Shown one piece after another: positions 11,284 through 22,807 of a stretch of 64,000 bases of DNA; position 1 is the stretch's first letter; the number at the start of each line of letters is the position of its first letter. A program made the position numbers and the translations under genes. Below the pieces are notes generated by a model, which searched no databases, was not told where the DNA came from, and saw only the letters and a program-made list of their open reading frames with translations. This stretch comes from Owenia fusiformis (lineage: Eukaryota; Annelida; Polychaeta; Sabellida; Oweniidae), in contig CAIIXF020000003.1 of the NCBI GenBank assembly GCA_903813345.2, positions 25,871,248-25,935,247 on the forward strand. Direction: 5' to 3'.

Positions 11284-12395
11284 ACGATATGAGCTCATGG
11301 AAAGTATACATTTTAACTTTTATACATCTTTACAAATACTATAAATCTACATGTTCGAGTGGATCACGAAGGGTCCCCATATAGCAGCAGCCTCCATAAA
11401 ATGCAAAATACCTGTATTGATAACTTGACTTTGACTGATTTTTGAATTGAGATGAACTTGCCAGATACTAGTACCTAGATGTGACCTTGAAATAACGTTG
11501 GCCAATACACATTGACTTTGACCTTAGGTCACCTAATCATGTGTCGTCAAGGGTCATTGTAGCCCTCAAGGTCCTTTCAACGCCAAATACTTAGATATTA
11601 ATTTTTGATCTTGAAACAAACTTGACCCAGTTACATTGGCCTTGAACTCAGTTCACCTAATCGTTGGTTGCCAAGGGTCACAGCAGCCGAAAGGACTTTA
11701 AATCACCAAATACATAGATATTGATATTTTACATAGGAATGACCTTGACTTCAGGTCACCTAATCATGCCTCATCAAGGGTCGAATCTCAGACCAAGGGT
11801 AAAAAACGCGTAAACCTAGATATTGACATTTTAAAGAGAGAATCGGATCTAGCAAGCAGTCTAACAAAAAAATTGTTTCAATTTTAGAATATTTCTGGCT
11901 TATGTTATTCCTTTTCATGTCTATTATCTAAAAATCCCAAAACTGCACACTTTATTTCAGGAAAACTAAAGAGTTTACAACAATGACTTTTGTATATTTC
12001 TTCTATAAGAATGGGTGGTTACTTATTATTTACAATTTTGCATCTAATTTTAATCTATTATAACTTCATCAATTTCTAACATATCGTAAATATTTTGTGA
12101 GATATTGTATTTGAGATTGTAAGGAATAGATAAGTACGTCAATTGTACATGTTGATTGTAATTTTGTCACCTCCATATATCTGATTCTGCCTTTAACCTA
12201 GAATGACTTTGACATCTGACCTTAGTAGAACGCTCACTGGCCCATCAAGTATGAGGGCAAAAGGAGATATCGAGACCTACTATAATAGCATGTTTGGTCT
12301 GTCTGTCATTTTGTCTGTCTGTCGGGACATCTCCTTCTACACCATTTAACCTTAGTAAGTTGGTCTCCGAAGGTCAGAGTTAAGTTCATTCAAAG
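11284..12395. repeat. 1.1-kb segment unique to element 1, rich in TGACCTTGA words
   Basis: This block is missing from the otherwise collinear element at 54806-61778 (junction at 58740/58741). It has two parts. The outer parts are degenerate repeats with TGACCTTGA/TCAAGGTCA, AGGTCACCTAATCATG and AAATACCTAGATATTGA, spaced irregularly every 60-120 bp and continuing to 12590. The central part (about 11883-12210) is similar to intron 1 of GPCR copy B (25915-26180), sharing for example TCATGTCTATT, CTAAAAATCCC and a terminal GATTCTGCCTTT. It is either a third, unnamed repeat or captured host DNA. Confidence 0.7.
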
Positions 12396-14314
12396 GTAAA
12401 CGATCGATGTCTAGGTATTTGGCGTTTAATGATACTATGGCCCTTGGCGAATTATGATTAGATGAACCGAGGTCAACATTAATGTTTCTTGTACAAGGTC
12501 ATCCCAAGGTCAAAGATAAATATTTAGGTATTTTACGTTTCAAGACCTTTGGACAAATTCGGTCAAGGTCAAAAAATCAATATGCAGGTATTTTGTATTT
12601 TTTTGTAACGATGTATTACAGTTAAAATGTATACAGAGATAAAATAGGTTAGCTCCTATAGTTTCCTTGTGTGTACGTTTGTGTCTCTGCGTAATAACGC
12701 AGATGCGAGCAGGTAGTTACCAATCTCACCACAAGGTGGCTTGTTCGGGTCAGATAGCATGGCGGGTATGGTAGAAAGTTCCCTTTAACTTAAAGTACAT
12801 CTGTTTTCGTTGTTCAATTTTCATATCACCCTTAAAATGTATCTAATAGCAATGCAAATTAAAATATGTCCAGTGAACGAAAATGCAATACAAGAATAGA
12901 TATTTCACATGGGGTTATTTTTGTATATGTAATATGGTCATTTTCACATTTTATATTATTACTGTTCATATTAATCAATCCCTATTCATCTCAATATAAC
13001 AGGTCCATAAGTAGGTTGTTTGCAGTTTTACTCTTTTAATGCCATGTTCACTTTTCACCTTTTATTGAAACCAGTTATTCAACTATGCAAACTGTGTCAG
13101 TTTTATATATCTATTGTTCCCTTATATGGTCTTTCTCACTCACATGTAGCTGAGTTTGCATTGGGTGTTGGCTTGTCAGTAGTTGTTGTAAGAGTTCATG
13201 TTGTACATTACAGAGCATTGTATTTTGAACATTGAAGTTTGAAATATACTATTTTATATATATTTTAATTTGAAGTTCGAGTTATTTTATTGCCACCCCC
13301 GGGCCTTCCACACGCCCATTTACATATTACGCATTGAAACAACTTTAAAAAGTGAGCAATGTCAGTGTTGTGATAATAACGCCCCTCATACCTATTTATT
13401 ACAGGTTGTGTAGACCATTGTTGCCTGATTTATAGCAAAAACATTGACTTTTGCACGTTGATGATAATGATGCGCCTTTTATAATAGATCTCATATCTTA
13501 GAAGCGTATCAGTTCAAAAAAATACTAGAAGACCTTACATATTTTGCCATGCACTGCGCCTATTCATTTGGCAATTCAGTTGTAGATATCTTGAAAAAAA
13601 TAAATCTTCCAAATTTGTTGAGTTTTCTTGCAGAAATCGCCTACCCCCCCCCCTCCATCCATTTTGTATGATTTAAGCTGCTGATATTCTTCTTTAAACG
13701 AGTCGGATTTTCAAAATCTATAAGTTGGACTCCCTTTATAGAAAATTTGAACTGAATTTGCACTGCTTAATGCTGAAATTTTATTGTTTATCCATACATT
13801 TTAAGAAATAATGTATAAAAAAAGATGTTAAGCCAAATGTTGCCCTAAAAATTCAGAAAATGTAAAAAATTTCGAATTTTCTATGTACAGGCCTTGTTGC
13901 CCCTTTCAGAAGATTAATATGTAAATTATCTAATCAAACACTTCGTCCACCATTTTGAAACACTAATCAATCCAATCTGTGCTAGCGATTCATAGGGCGA
14001 GCCATTGGGATATTTCCAGGGTTCGTACACATCTGGAAATGTCAGGGAAATTGACTTGATTTTCCAAGTGCTGGAAATGTCAGGTAATTTTAAAATTAGG
14101 TCAAAAGGGCCAAAGATGACCGGGAATTTTGAAACGGTAGATATGTCAGGGAAATGTCAGGGAAATGTGTATCAGTGTTGAAAAAATAATGTTTCAAAAA
14201 AAATTAGGACTATGACAGGATATCAATGAAATCCAAAATGTAATATTTAGTTGATTCCACAGGCTAAAGTATGAAAACGTATTACATATATCTAAAAATT
14301 GGAAATTCAGGAAA

Positions 14315-15703
14315 TTCAGGAGTGGAAAACCTTAAATTATCAGAGATTAATGTTTCCAAACTGTTTTGAAACAAACTAACGTCTTGTTTTCAACCTACAC
14401 CTTGCTCCTTTCTGTCGTATTTAATAAAACAAAAATAGTATATCACGGAGGGATACGAACCACTCACCTGGGACTTGGTTATTCACTAGCGCCATAGGCG
14501 TTCTACTATTCTGGATACAACTGACGAGTCGTATTTAAGTGAGGATCATTTTGAATTGACGCTCGGTATAAATATATAATACTTTTGTTCTTTCATATCG
14601 GTAGCTCGTTGGCCTCATGGTTAGCGTGCCTGGCTTCCATTGTCTAGGTTAGTTGATCGAGACCCGCTCATGTCGAACTTTTTGATTTGCTTGTTGTCAA
14701 GATATAATAAGTAGGGCAAAATCCTGAAAAAGTAGATCAAAAATACTCCAATGGAGTATAAAATTATCACCAGGATTCCGGAATGACACGAAAGTTAACT
14801 CGTGAAATCTCGGTAAATAAAGTAGGTCAGAAAATCCGGATTAATCCGAACAAGGTTCGGGAATTTCCGTCATAAGAAGTAGGTCAAAAAAACTCCTATG
14901 GAGTATAAAAATGTCACCAGGATTCCGAAATACGACGAATCGAATCGGCAAACTTCGGTACAATAATGAAGTGCATAAAAACCGAAATGATCCGAACAAC
15001 GTTCGGATAAAATCGTGAAACAGGTGTCAGGGGCTTCCCCTCATCTTTCCATACATGGTTCTAAAAGCCTTATATGGATCTATCACGTGACATTCAAAAT
15101 GACGTTCCTATATGGCTCTATGGGCCTTATATGGATCTTTCGAACACGTGACCTAATACCAAATCAAAATCAAAATTTTACCTTGACCATTGGATGGGAT
15201 TTCATAGAAAATATCAAAGAAAACATATCCTCGTGATCCTTAAATCACTTAAATTCGATAATTTTATCTTCACCCCTTGATGGAATTTTATGAAAGAAGT
15301 TATGAAAACACATCATCATGTAAGGGTTTTCACCTAAATTAGCTCGTTTTATCTTGACCCTTCAATTGAATTTCATTGAAAAATGTTTAATGAAAAATAT
15401 CATCATGTTATGATTTGTATTTAAATAAGACCGTTTCATCTAAATACTTGCTGGATAATATTTCATAAAAAATGCACTTTAAAAATATTTCAGGATTTGC
15501 CTTAATTTATCAATGTAATGTAAGTATTAGATTGACTCTCAAATAGGGTTCTATTCTAACTTTTTTTATTGAAATTAATACTAGGCAGGACTCACTCTCT
15601 AAATAGCTAATAAAAATTCAACCCTTGGATGTGATTTCGTTGAAAAAAAAATATGACAAGTCCAGAATCAAATGATTTGTCCAGAACCTCTTAAGATCCT
15701 GTT
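14315..15703. repeat. Right terminal inverted repeat of long-TIR element 1
   Basis: Inverse of 8100-9468. It differs by occasional substitutions and one insertion of about 23 bp (near 14985-15010, a duplicate of CGAACAAGGTTCGG-like sequence). Immediately inside it lies a tract of repeated AAATGTCAGGGAAAT words (14030-14170). Confidence 0.85.
14597..14668 (+). other. tRNA-Gly/Glu-like sequence inside the TIR
   Basis: GGCCTCATGGTTAGCGTGCC followed by TGGCTTCCA and GATCGAGACCC aligns with the D-arm, anticodon arm and T-arm of tRNA-Glu/Gly, with TCC at the anticodon position. The acceptor stem does not pair well and the B box is imperfect, so it is a tRNA-derived or pol III promoter-like relic, not a functional tRNA. 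The same stretch lies in the other arms at 9115-9187 (minus), 55800-55872 (minus) and 60718-60789 (plus). A second tRNA-like stretch with GGTTCGTATCC lies about 9270-9345 and at equivalents. Confidence 0.4.
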
Positions 15704-15795
15704 AAGAACACATCATTCGTCTTGTGTGATGAATGCTACTATCTATGTCTGACTAAGAATGTGTCATATAATGCCCACTATGGTTAACTGAAATT
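15704..15795 (+). pseudogene. Short continuation of the split unknown-function gene
   Basis: After the second AAGAA, 15709-15721 continues the frame broken at 8099 (FPKE + HIIRL). Coding similarity then stops, either at an exon end or by decay; the rest up to the LINE tail is not recognisable. Its value is that it proves the element inserted into pre-existing coding sequence. Confidence 0.6.
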
Positions 15796-15959
15796 GATAT
15801 TATTGATTGATAAAATATTTTTTCAATTCTTTTTTCATAACAAAAATACTTCCAGATGATGTTATTTCAATAGGTAATGAATTCCAAATTGATGGTGCAG
15901 TAAAATATATCAAAGCTTTTCCATAATTTGTTCGAATTTTGGGTTTGTCATAGTTTACC

Positions 15960-17828
15960 CTATTTCGGGTGTTGTAAACATGTCTCTCTTGGATGGTACT
16001 GAAGAGGTTTGGAATTTTTTTTATGATAATTATGGAGTTTATTAATCCATTTGTACATGAAAAGGCATTTCAACTGCTTATTAATATCAAATATATTCAA
16101 AATGTTCAGTTGTTTGAATAGGGGAAGGGAATGTGCTCTGAAGTTACTGTTTGTTGCAATACGTGTAAATTTTTTCTGCAAAATATGAAGGAAGTTTAAC
16201 AAACCACTACCTGCTTCACCCCAGATAAGATTGCCATAAATCAAATAAGAGTAAATAAGGGAATAATAGATGCTCAAGAATACTTTATCATTTAACAGTT
16301 GTTTGACCCTATATAGAATACCAATGGTTCTGGAGATTTTAGCATTTACGGACATAATATGACGTTTGCAGTTTAAGTTTTGATCAATTGTAATACCAAG
16401 AAAATTAATGTTATCAACCTGCTGAAGCTTCTTTTTATTAAGATAGATGTTTGTGTTATTTGCATTATATCTTTTTTGACTCGAGGTGAAAATAATATAT
16501 TTTGTTTTATCCGCATTAAGGGATAATTTATTAGTGATAAGCCACTCCTCTATTAGTTTTAGTTCAGTATTAAGAATATCAGCAAATTCAGTTAGATTTT
16601 TACCTTTTATCAATAAATTGGTATCATCTGCGAATAAAACAAAAAACAATCGTGGAGAAGAAAGGTAAATGTCATTTATGTACAGAATAAAGAAAAGTGG
16701 TCCAAGAATTGAGCCTTGAGGGATTCCACACGTGATAAATTCAGGCTCAGATTGTTGTAAAATGTTTTCTGAATTCTGTGTGTAAAATAGCTTTTGATCT
16801 AATTGAGCGCAACACCACGAATGCCATAACATTCAAGTTTACTAAATAGGATGTTGTGATCAATTGTATCGAAGGCCTTGGGAAAATCAAGAAACAATCC
16901 AATGGTAAATTCGCCATCATCAATCGCTTTTCTAATCTTTTCAATAAAAGTTAGGACAGCCATTGAAGTCGATCTTTTTTCCCTAAATCCAAATTGGTTA
17001 ATGTACAAAATATCGATAGAGTCTATGAATGTAGAAATTCTATGATGCATTATTTTTTCCAGGATCTTGGAGAACACGGGTAAAACTGAGATTGGGCGAT
17101 AATTAGTGAAAAATGTGCATCATCTTTTTTGTATATAGGAATAACTTTGCTATTTTAAGCCGATCCGGGAAAATTCCGCTTTTAAGAGAGAGATTAAAGA
17201 TATGTAAAAGAGGATGGTGAAATAACAATCCACAATCTTTAATGATAAAAGGTTGAAAATCATCATGTCCTGCTGCAGAGGGTTTTAAGTTGGTAATTAT
17301 TTTATTCAATTCATTTGCTTCAACGGTATCTAACAAAAGAGTTTGAGCTTGTCTTCCTATTGATTGCATGAAGTCCAAAGAATTTCTATTTGATTTTGGT
17401 ATTTTACTTGCTAATTTTTCACCAACCTTTACGAATAAATTATTAAATTGATTAGCTATTTCTTGTTTATCAGTTAAGTCAACATTATTATGAATAAAAG
17501 AATCTGAAATATTATTATTTTTATTTTTCCTCTGAAGTATCTGATTAATTATTTGCCAATTTGCTTTTGTATTTCCCTGATTATGTTCAAATTTGTTATT
17601 GTAATACTGCTTTTGTGAAAATTTTATTGTGGTTTTTAGCTGATTTGCAAAGGATTTATATTGCTTTTTATTTTGATCGTTGGGATTTCGAAGGTATTTT
17701 TTGTAAAGTTTGCTTTTATTTCTAATTGATTTAAGTATCGCTGATGTTAACCATGGCTTCGTATTATTATTATATAATTTGATCGTGACTTGTTTTAAAG
17801 GGAAACATTCATTGTAGAAATTTGACAC
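15960..17828 (-). pseudogene. LINE reverse transcriptase (broken)
   Basis: Three overlapping frames make up the RT domain. The first (17103-17828) holds the linker and RT fingers. The next (16799-17077) has FSKILEKIMHHRI, NQFGFREKRST and the catalytic-Asp region LFLDFPKAFDTIDHN. The last (15960-16832) has GIPQGSILGPLFFILYINDI and the catalytic FADDTNL box, then KLSLNADKTKYIIF. Between YGIRGVAL and QKLFYTQ about ten residues usual at this place (a WF.SYL.NR-like stretch) are missing, so there is a deletion as well as a frameshift. The 'LDF' site has LFLDFPKAFD, close to the usual LDLSKAFD. Confidence 0.9.
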
Positions 17829-17834
17829 CTTATC

Positions 17835-18888
17835 TTAAAATTTATTATAAGAATCATTTGCATTAGTGACATTAGTAATATCATCCCAAGTGTCATGTGA
17901 GAGGAGTTCTTTGAACTTTGATATATTTTCTACTGTATAGTTTCTTATTGATCTTTTTATAAATTTAGTTTTGTTGATAGGCTTATTAGAAGTAGCAAAA
18001 ATTGGGAAATGATCTGAAATATCATTATAAATTATTCCACACAAGTCAATTTTAGGATCATTAGTGAAAATATTATCTATTGAGGTAGCAGATGTGGATG
18101 TTACTCTGGTAGCTTTATAAATGACAGGTAAGAGATTGTAAGCAGTCATTGTATTATAGAAATTTTCTGTAAGGTCATGTTCAAAAGATTTAAAGAGGTC
18201 GATGTTGAAATCTCCAGCAATATAATGTACTTTGTTGTTTTCTTTTGAAATGAGGGACAAATAAATATCGAGGTCATTGTTGAATTCTTCAATGTTGACA
18301 TTAGGTGGCTTGTATATACTAGTTACTAGAATATTCTTTCCACCCTCTACAATAATTTTTACAGTTATGACATCACAGTTGTTATTGTTAAATCTAAGGT
18401 CAGGTCTCTCTTTAGTTTTTAGTGCACCATCAATAAAAAGAGCGGTCCCCTCCCCTGGTAGTACGAGATTTGAAAAAAAACTGATAATTCATGAAGTTAG
18501 AAAATGAGTCCTCTTGATCCTTATATAGCCAAGTTTCAGAAAGTGCAATAATAGAAGTTGTCTTATAAATTGATGCTAAAAGATTTGTCAATTTCCAATG
18601 ATTTGATGGCAAACTGCGTATGTTGCAATGAATAATTGACACATCTACATTGTTCTTAAAATTGAGATTGTCGTTAAAATTAGAAAGTGTTACATATTCG
18701 CTTTTAGCCATGAAGTCACTGGTAGTTTGATCAAAGCCTGAATCATCACAATCGTCACCCTTTATAGCAAGGGGATTAACAATTTTGTTATCAAAGTTAA
18801 TCAGTGAGGCACCATCTGGAACTGAGTCAATAAAGTCACTATTGTCTATGATTGTAAAGAATGGAAATTCAGTCCATGGGCATGACAC
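17835..18888 (-). pseudogene. LINE APE-type endonuclease (broken)
   Basis: Two frames. The first (18430-18888) contains VSIIHCNIRSLPSNHWKL and IIALSETWL, matching the N-terminal catalytic Asn and Glu blocks of APE endonucleases. It shifts frame in a C-run near 18455. The second (17835-18260) continues with YIAGDFNIDL and DISDHFPIF, the GDFN and SDH catalytic blocks. Endonuclease nicks target DNA for target-primed reverse transcription. Not functional because of the frameshifts. Confidence 0.88.
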
Positions 18889-18950
18889 ATGTACATTTAA
18901 ATCACCCAGTATCCAAGAGCAGAAGCATTATACACACAAGCAGATCCCCT

Positions 18951-19943
18951 TTAATATTATGATTTGTCTTGCATCTTGGTGAATGCAAAAAAAGTAGAGA
19001 CATGGATGTACTAGAAGTTTGGGACTCTGCATGTACAAAAATGTTGAAACAAACTTTGGGAAATGCAAGAACCAGCACAAAGTTCTTTAATGATATCATT
19101 GAAAATTAAGGTATTGATATATCTGAACTTCAGAAATAGTATACATGGACCACTTGTCTATCACTAGTATAATGAAAAGTGAGAACATTACTTCACATTA
19201 ATTAACTCAAGTGTTAAATCATCAACATTTTCAGAAAGCATGCAGAAGTTCCAATATTGGTGAAGAGAGTGTTAATAGCAAAAATGAAGTTTGTAGGCTT
19301 ATATAAAAAGTAACACGTATTTCTGGATTTGAATCAAAGGCTCTATTACAACAACAATAGATTGCAGTTGAGTTTATCTATATCGAATTTTACACAATGA
19401 AAACATTCAATAATGTTGGCAACAGTCTGAGACAAAGTTACACAATTTTACAAAAACAAAAACGCCCAGTGCATTGCCTTTGATTTACAAAAATCACTAG
19501 CAAAATAAAATTAGCAGTACGTTATCCTCATCCAAAGTATGTATATACAAAGTTAGGACCATTCCATACAGTTGCCCACAGTCTCAAGCAAAGCTGGTCA
19601 ATCTAAAACCAAGAAAACAAACTAACTGTTCAATTACAAAGAAAAGTAGCTGAGTTTATCAATACACTGTAAGGTCCATTCAGTGTTGGTAAAACACAGT
19701 CTCTGGCAAAGCTCAGCATTCTAAATGATTAAAACAAAATAATAGTTGTGCATAGAGAGAAGAAGTGCCCGATTTGAGCATGTTTTGTAAAGTACTGTAG
19801 TTTTGACACAAAAAACAGATTATCATCAAACTTTCAGAACAAAATTCACATTGAATGAACTAAATAATTTTAAAATTTCAAGGCAAAATATGCGAGATTG
19901 ACCGAGTTATTTAACTTTCTTACGGTCCTGTTTCTGGACACCC
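18951..19943. other. Unassigned DNA between LINE and duplicated intron
   Basis: AT-rich, no exon or known repeat recognised. Degenerate AC/AG-rich sentences (tctcaagcaaagct, agtctctggcaaagct) at about 19430, 19590 and 19690 suggest a decayed tandem repeat of about 110-130 bp. The right edge, TTTCTGGACACCCTGTA, looks like the end of a Tc1/mariner-type MITE and coincides with the sharp loss of similarity between GPCR loci A and B. Confidence 0.4.
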
Positions 19944-21507
19944 TGTATCTCTTATACACAAATAAACATGCCCTCTGAATATATAAATGCTCTAATACCT
20001 CTATAAAATTCAAATAGATATGTATTTTACATATTTAACGAAACCTTGAACTACGTTATTTATCATTGTTTTATGTTTTATTATCATAATACATTATCAT
20101 TTCTTGTTTGACTCCTGGCGATGATAGCTATAAATTCTTTAAATAAATTTTTGAAATAGTAAAAATCTGATATATTTGAAATTATGATATTTTGAAATAA
20201 TTCAAATAATTTTGTCGAATCTGCTTGACCAATATTTAAAAAAATAAACTAAACAAAATTAGCGCATTTATGGAATTACACTAATTAACCACTAGAAATT
20301 ACATTAAAAGTAGAATTAATTATGACAAAATGATAATCAAAATTATTGTAAATATGCTTATATTAACGTATTGAGTCTTATAAAATATGTAGAAATTCGA
20401 ATGAAAATATTTACATTTTTGACCCCTTGTAATGAGAGGCATATTTCGACCCAAAATCCAGACGTTTTTTCAGCAAACGGCATTTTAAAAGAATCAAGAC
20501 ATATGAACCTCCTTAAATACTGGCTCAAATGTTGCTGCACTATATTGTGTTACGGATTCTTCATATTCCGGAGTCATACCATGGACTATTTGTGACAAAT
20601 GATAATCCGCAATATGACTTATACGTAAGTTTAAATTGAGAAAACAAAAAACTCGTATCGAGGAAGTTCATCCATAATGTTACATTGACGTTCTGGCAAA
20701 GTAACTAGTTGTGGGATAGTGATATCAAGCTTGAGTGAAATTCATCAAGCCAAATATTTGGCCTCTATTGGCACACCTATATACTTATATAAAGTGCTGT
20801 ATTGATAGTTTCAATTAACCAAGGGGCTCATTTTATCATTCATTATGTAGTCGATTATCTGATCATTGCTCACTTATGTTAATATAGGTGCCACACGAGT
20901 GCAACACGAAAATGAAGTGTTCTGATATCATAGTATCTATATATATATATATCTATGAAATGAGTGGAAATAAAGATAAAATCGAAAATTATTGCAAGGG
21001 TATTTGTTTGACAAAAATGGAGTTTTCTAAGTTAATGAGCTAATGAAAGTTAATGAAAACACAGAATGAAATCCTGTGCTAAGGGCTTGTGTGAAAAAGG
21101 CAGTCAGATTAAAACACGAAAATTAAGTGTTCTGATGTCTGTAGTGTTCTGATGATAAAATTGGTTAATAAAAACTAACTTGAAGTTTTGTAATTGTAAT
21201 TGATATACTCCTCACGATTCCGCCAAACACAAACTCAAAAATGGTTACTCCCCAAAAACTCAGGTTTATTTACTTCTTCTATGATTTGTGTAGTTATGCA
21301 GATAATTCAATCATTCAATTAAACTATTTATATTATACTGAAGTTAACATTTTACATTTGTGAGGGAATGTTGTTTCAGCAAGGTCCTATCATGGTTACC
21401 AATGTAGGTATAATCCTCGTTTTGAGGTCTATGTCTATGAAGTTTATGTACTTATGTACATGTATGCATATATAACTAGAGCTTGGTCATCTTACCATCG
21501 CACTTAC

Positions 21508-21628
21508 CTGTTCACTGCAAGTCCTGTTATAGACCAGAATGCACACGGACAACTAAGAGCACAAACAGCTCCTAGAAATTCACACAACTTGATTCCATGG
21601 TAGAAGTACGCCTCTCCTTCTACTACAC
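21508..21628 (-). CDS. GPCR copy B, exon 3 (TM3)
   Basis: A 121-bp exon encoding extracellular loop 1 and TM3. Acceptor TTTTTATAG, donor GTAAG. It begins VVEGEAYFYHGIKLCEF, where the Cys matches the conserved C3.25 disulfide position, and ends FWSITGLAVNR with the Arg codon split (phase 2). The Asn-Arg at the cytoplasmic end of TM3 corresponds to the DRY motif of class A receptors; NR- variants are typical of the moody/Tre1/melatonin-receptor-like group. Same length and phases as 50316-50436. No exon 4 follows within the 17 kb down to copy C. Confidence 0.87.
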
Positions 21629-22009
21629 CTATAAAAATAGAGAATTATATGACTATCATTGTGGGTCAAATCTAAACGATCCTCACTTGGAGAGTAATTG
21701 CTATGAGTTTTGTCATATGCATCATATGATTTTATTTCTAAACGAAGCCCATTTGCTTTCAAATTCATTTAACGAGTTAACGTATTCTCCGACCGACAAA
21801 AAATGCACTGAGGTTGTCCGCACTATCAGAAAAAATGAAAAATTGCCATGGCAAAATAATTCTATTGTTATCATTAATCGTGAATATTACAAAATATTCT
21901 TATCATGTTGATATATTTTTTAAACTAGAAAACAGCAACTCCACGGAGTAGCAAATACCAACGAACAAAACATGTTTTGATAAATAGCGGCCATCTTGAA
22001 AGATTTCTT

Positions 22010-22800
22010 CTTAAAGAGCTCCTTTGTGCCGAGGCATAACATTTGAACCAAATCCATTCACTGGTATTTGAGCAATCAAAGATTGTATTCGTTTTACGAA
22101 AAATTGATGTCAGTTGGCATCTTGAAAACTAATTCGTTGAGCAGAGCTCCCGTGTCCCCAGGCATCAGCGTATAAAGTTTGAACCAAATCTGTCAACTGG
22201 TATTAGGGTTATCAATTGAAAGATTATATTTCTAATGGGAAATGATGGCCATTTTGATAAATATAGTTTAGTTTAGTTTATTTATAAGTTAAATATTGTG
22301 GTCATCTTGAAAATTATTCTTGAACAGAGCTCATTTTTTATCTCTAGGCATCAGCATGTTAAATTTGAGCCTAATCCGTCAAGTGGTATTTTCGAGTTGT
22401 CTAAGATTATGTTCCTTTATGACAATAGGCGGCCATTTTAAATTATTTTGAATTAGTTGCAATCTTTAGAATTCCTTATAGAGCTGAGGTCTTGTGTGGT
22501 TAAGCATCGTAATATAAATTTGAACCGAAACCGTCCAATGGTACTTGAGTTATCAAAGATTCCGTTATTTTACGAATAACGGCGGCCATTTGGTAAAGCA
22601 GCTTCCATCTTGAAAATTCCTTCTCGAGCAGAGCTCCTGTATTTCTAGGCATCAATATATAGAATTGGAACCAAATCCGTACACTGGTATTTGAGTTATC
22701 AAATATTACGTTTTCTACGAAAAATGACGACCATTTTGAAATTTAACAGCCATCTTAATAATGTCTTCTCGAGTAAAGCTCCTTTGTCTTTAGGCATTAG
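22010..22800. repeat. Intronic satellite, about 130-150 bp units, GPCR copy B
   Basis: About six degenerate units, recognisable by gagcagagctcc at about 22015, 22143, 22327, 22475, 22627 and 22775. Each is followed by a TAGGCATCAGC box, AATTTGAACCAAATCCGTC, TGGTATTTGAGTTATC and GGCGGCCATTTTGAAA-like words. Orthologous intron of copy A has fewer units (50780-51345). Related to the 723-1560 satellite in copy C. Confidence 0.75.
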
Positions 22801-22807
22801 CAGATAA

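Larger units (their letters stand above)
8100..15703. mobile_element. Long-TIR DNA element 1 (7.6 kb, TIRs about 1.37-1.39 kb, TSD AAGAA)
   Basis: Begins ACAGGATCTTAAGAGG and ends CCTCTTAAGATCCTGTT. The left arm (8100-9468) is the near-perfect reverse complement of the right arm (14315-15703). AAGAA flanks both ends (8095-8099, 15704-15708). If the extra A shared by both insertions belongs to the element, the TSD is 4 bp (AAGA). The host gene reads in frame across the empty site. The interior has no recognisable transposase; it holds a MuDR-like MITE (9612-10110), a PIF-like MITE (11088-11200) and a 1.1-kb segment (11284-12395) absent from the second copy at 54806-61778. Small ORFs in the arms occur in every arm copy simply because the DNA is repeated. 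Superfamily unknown; non-autonomous. Confidence 0.88.
15796..18950 (-). mobile_element. Decayed CR1/L2/Jockey-like LINE
   Basis: Minus-strand non-LTR retrotransposon with an apurinic-like endonuclease followed by reverse transcriptase. Its 3' end is a short ATCAAT-type repeat (rc of 15795-15820), as in CR1/L2 families that lack long poly(A). The 5' limit is uncertain (about 18900-18950). It lies between GPCR copies B and C, where exons 4-5 of copy B would be expected. At least four frame breaks: near 18455, 17830, 17100-17150 and 16800. Inactive. Confidence 0.88.

Noticed and set aside
13020-13235. 71-codon frame conserved in element 2 (57922-58137)
   Set aside because: Neighbouring non-coding DNA is equally conserved between the two elements, so conservation is not evidence of coding; it has a hydrophobic stretch but no domain.
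14597-14668. Functional tRNA-Gly or tRNA-Glu gene
   Set aside because: Acceptor and T stems do not pair properly and the B box is imperfect; it is present in all four element arms.
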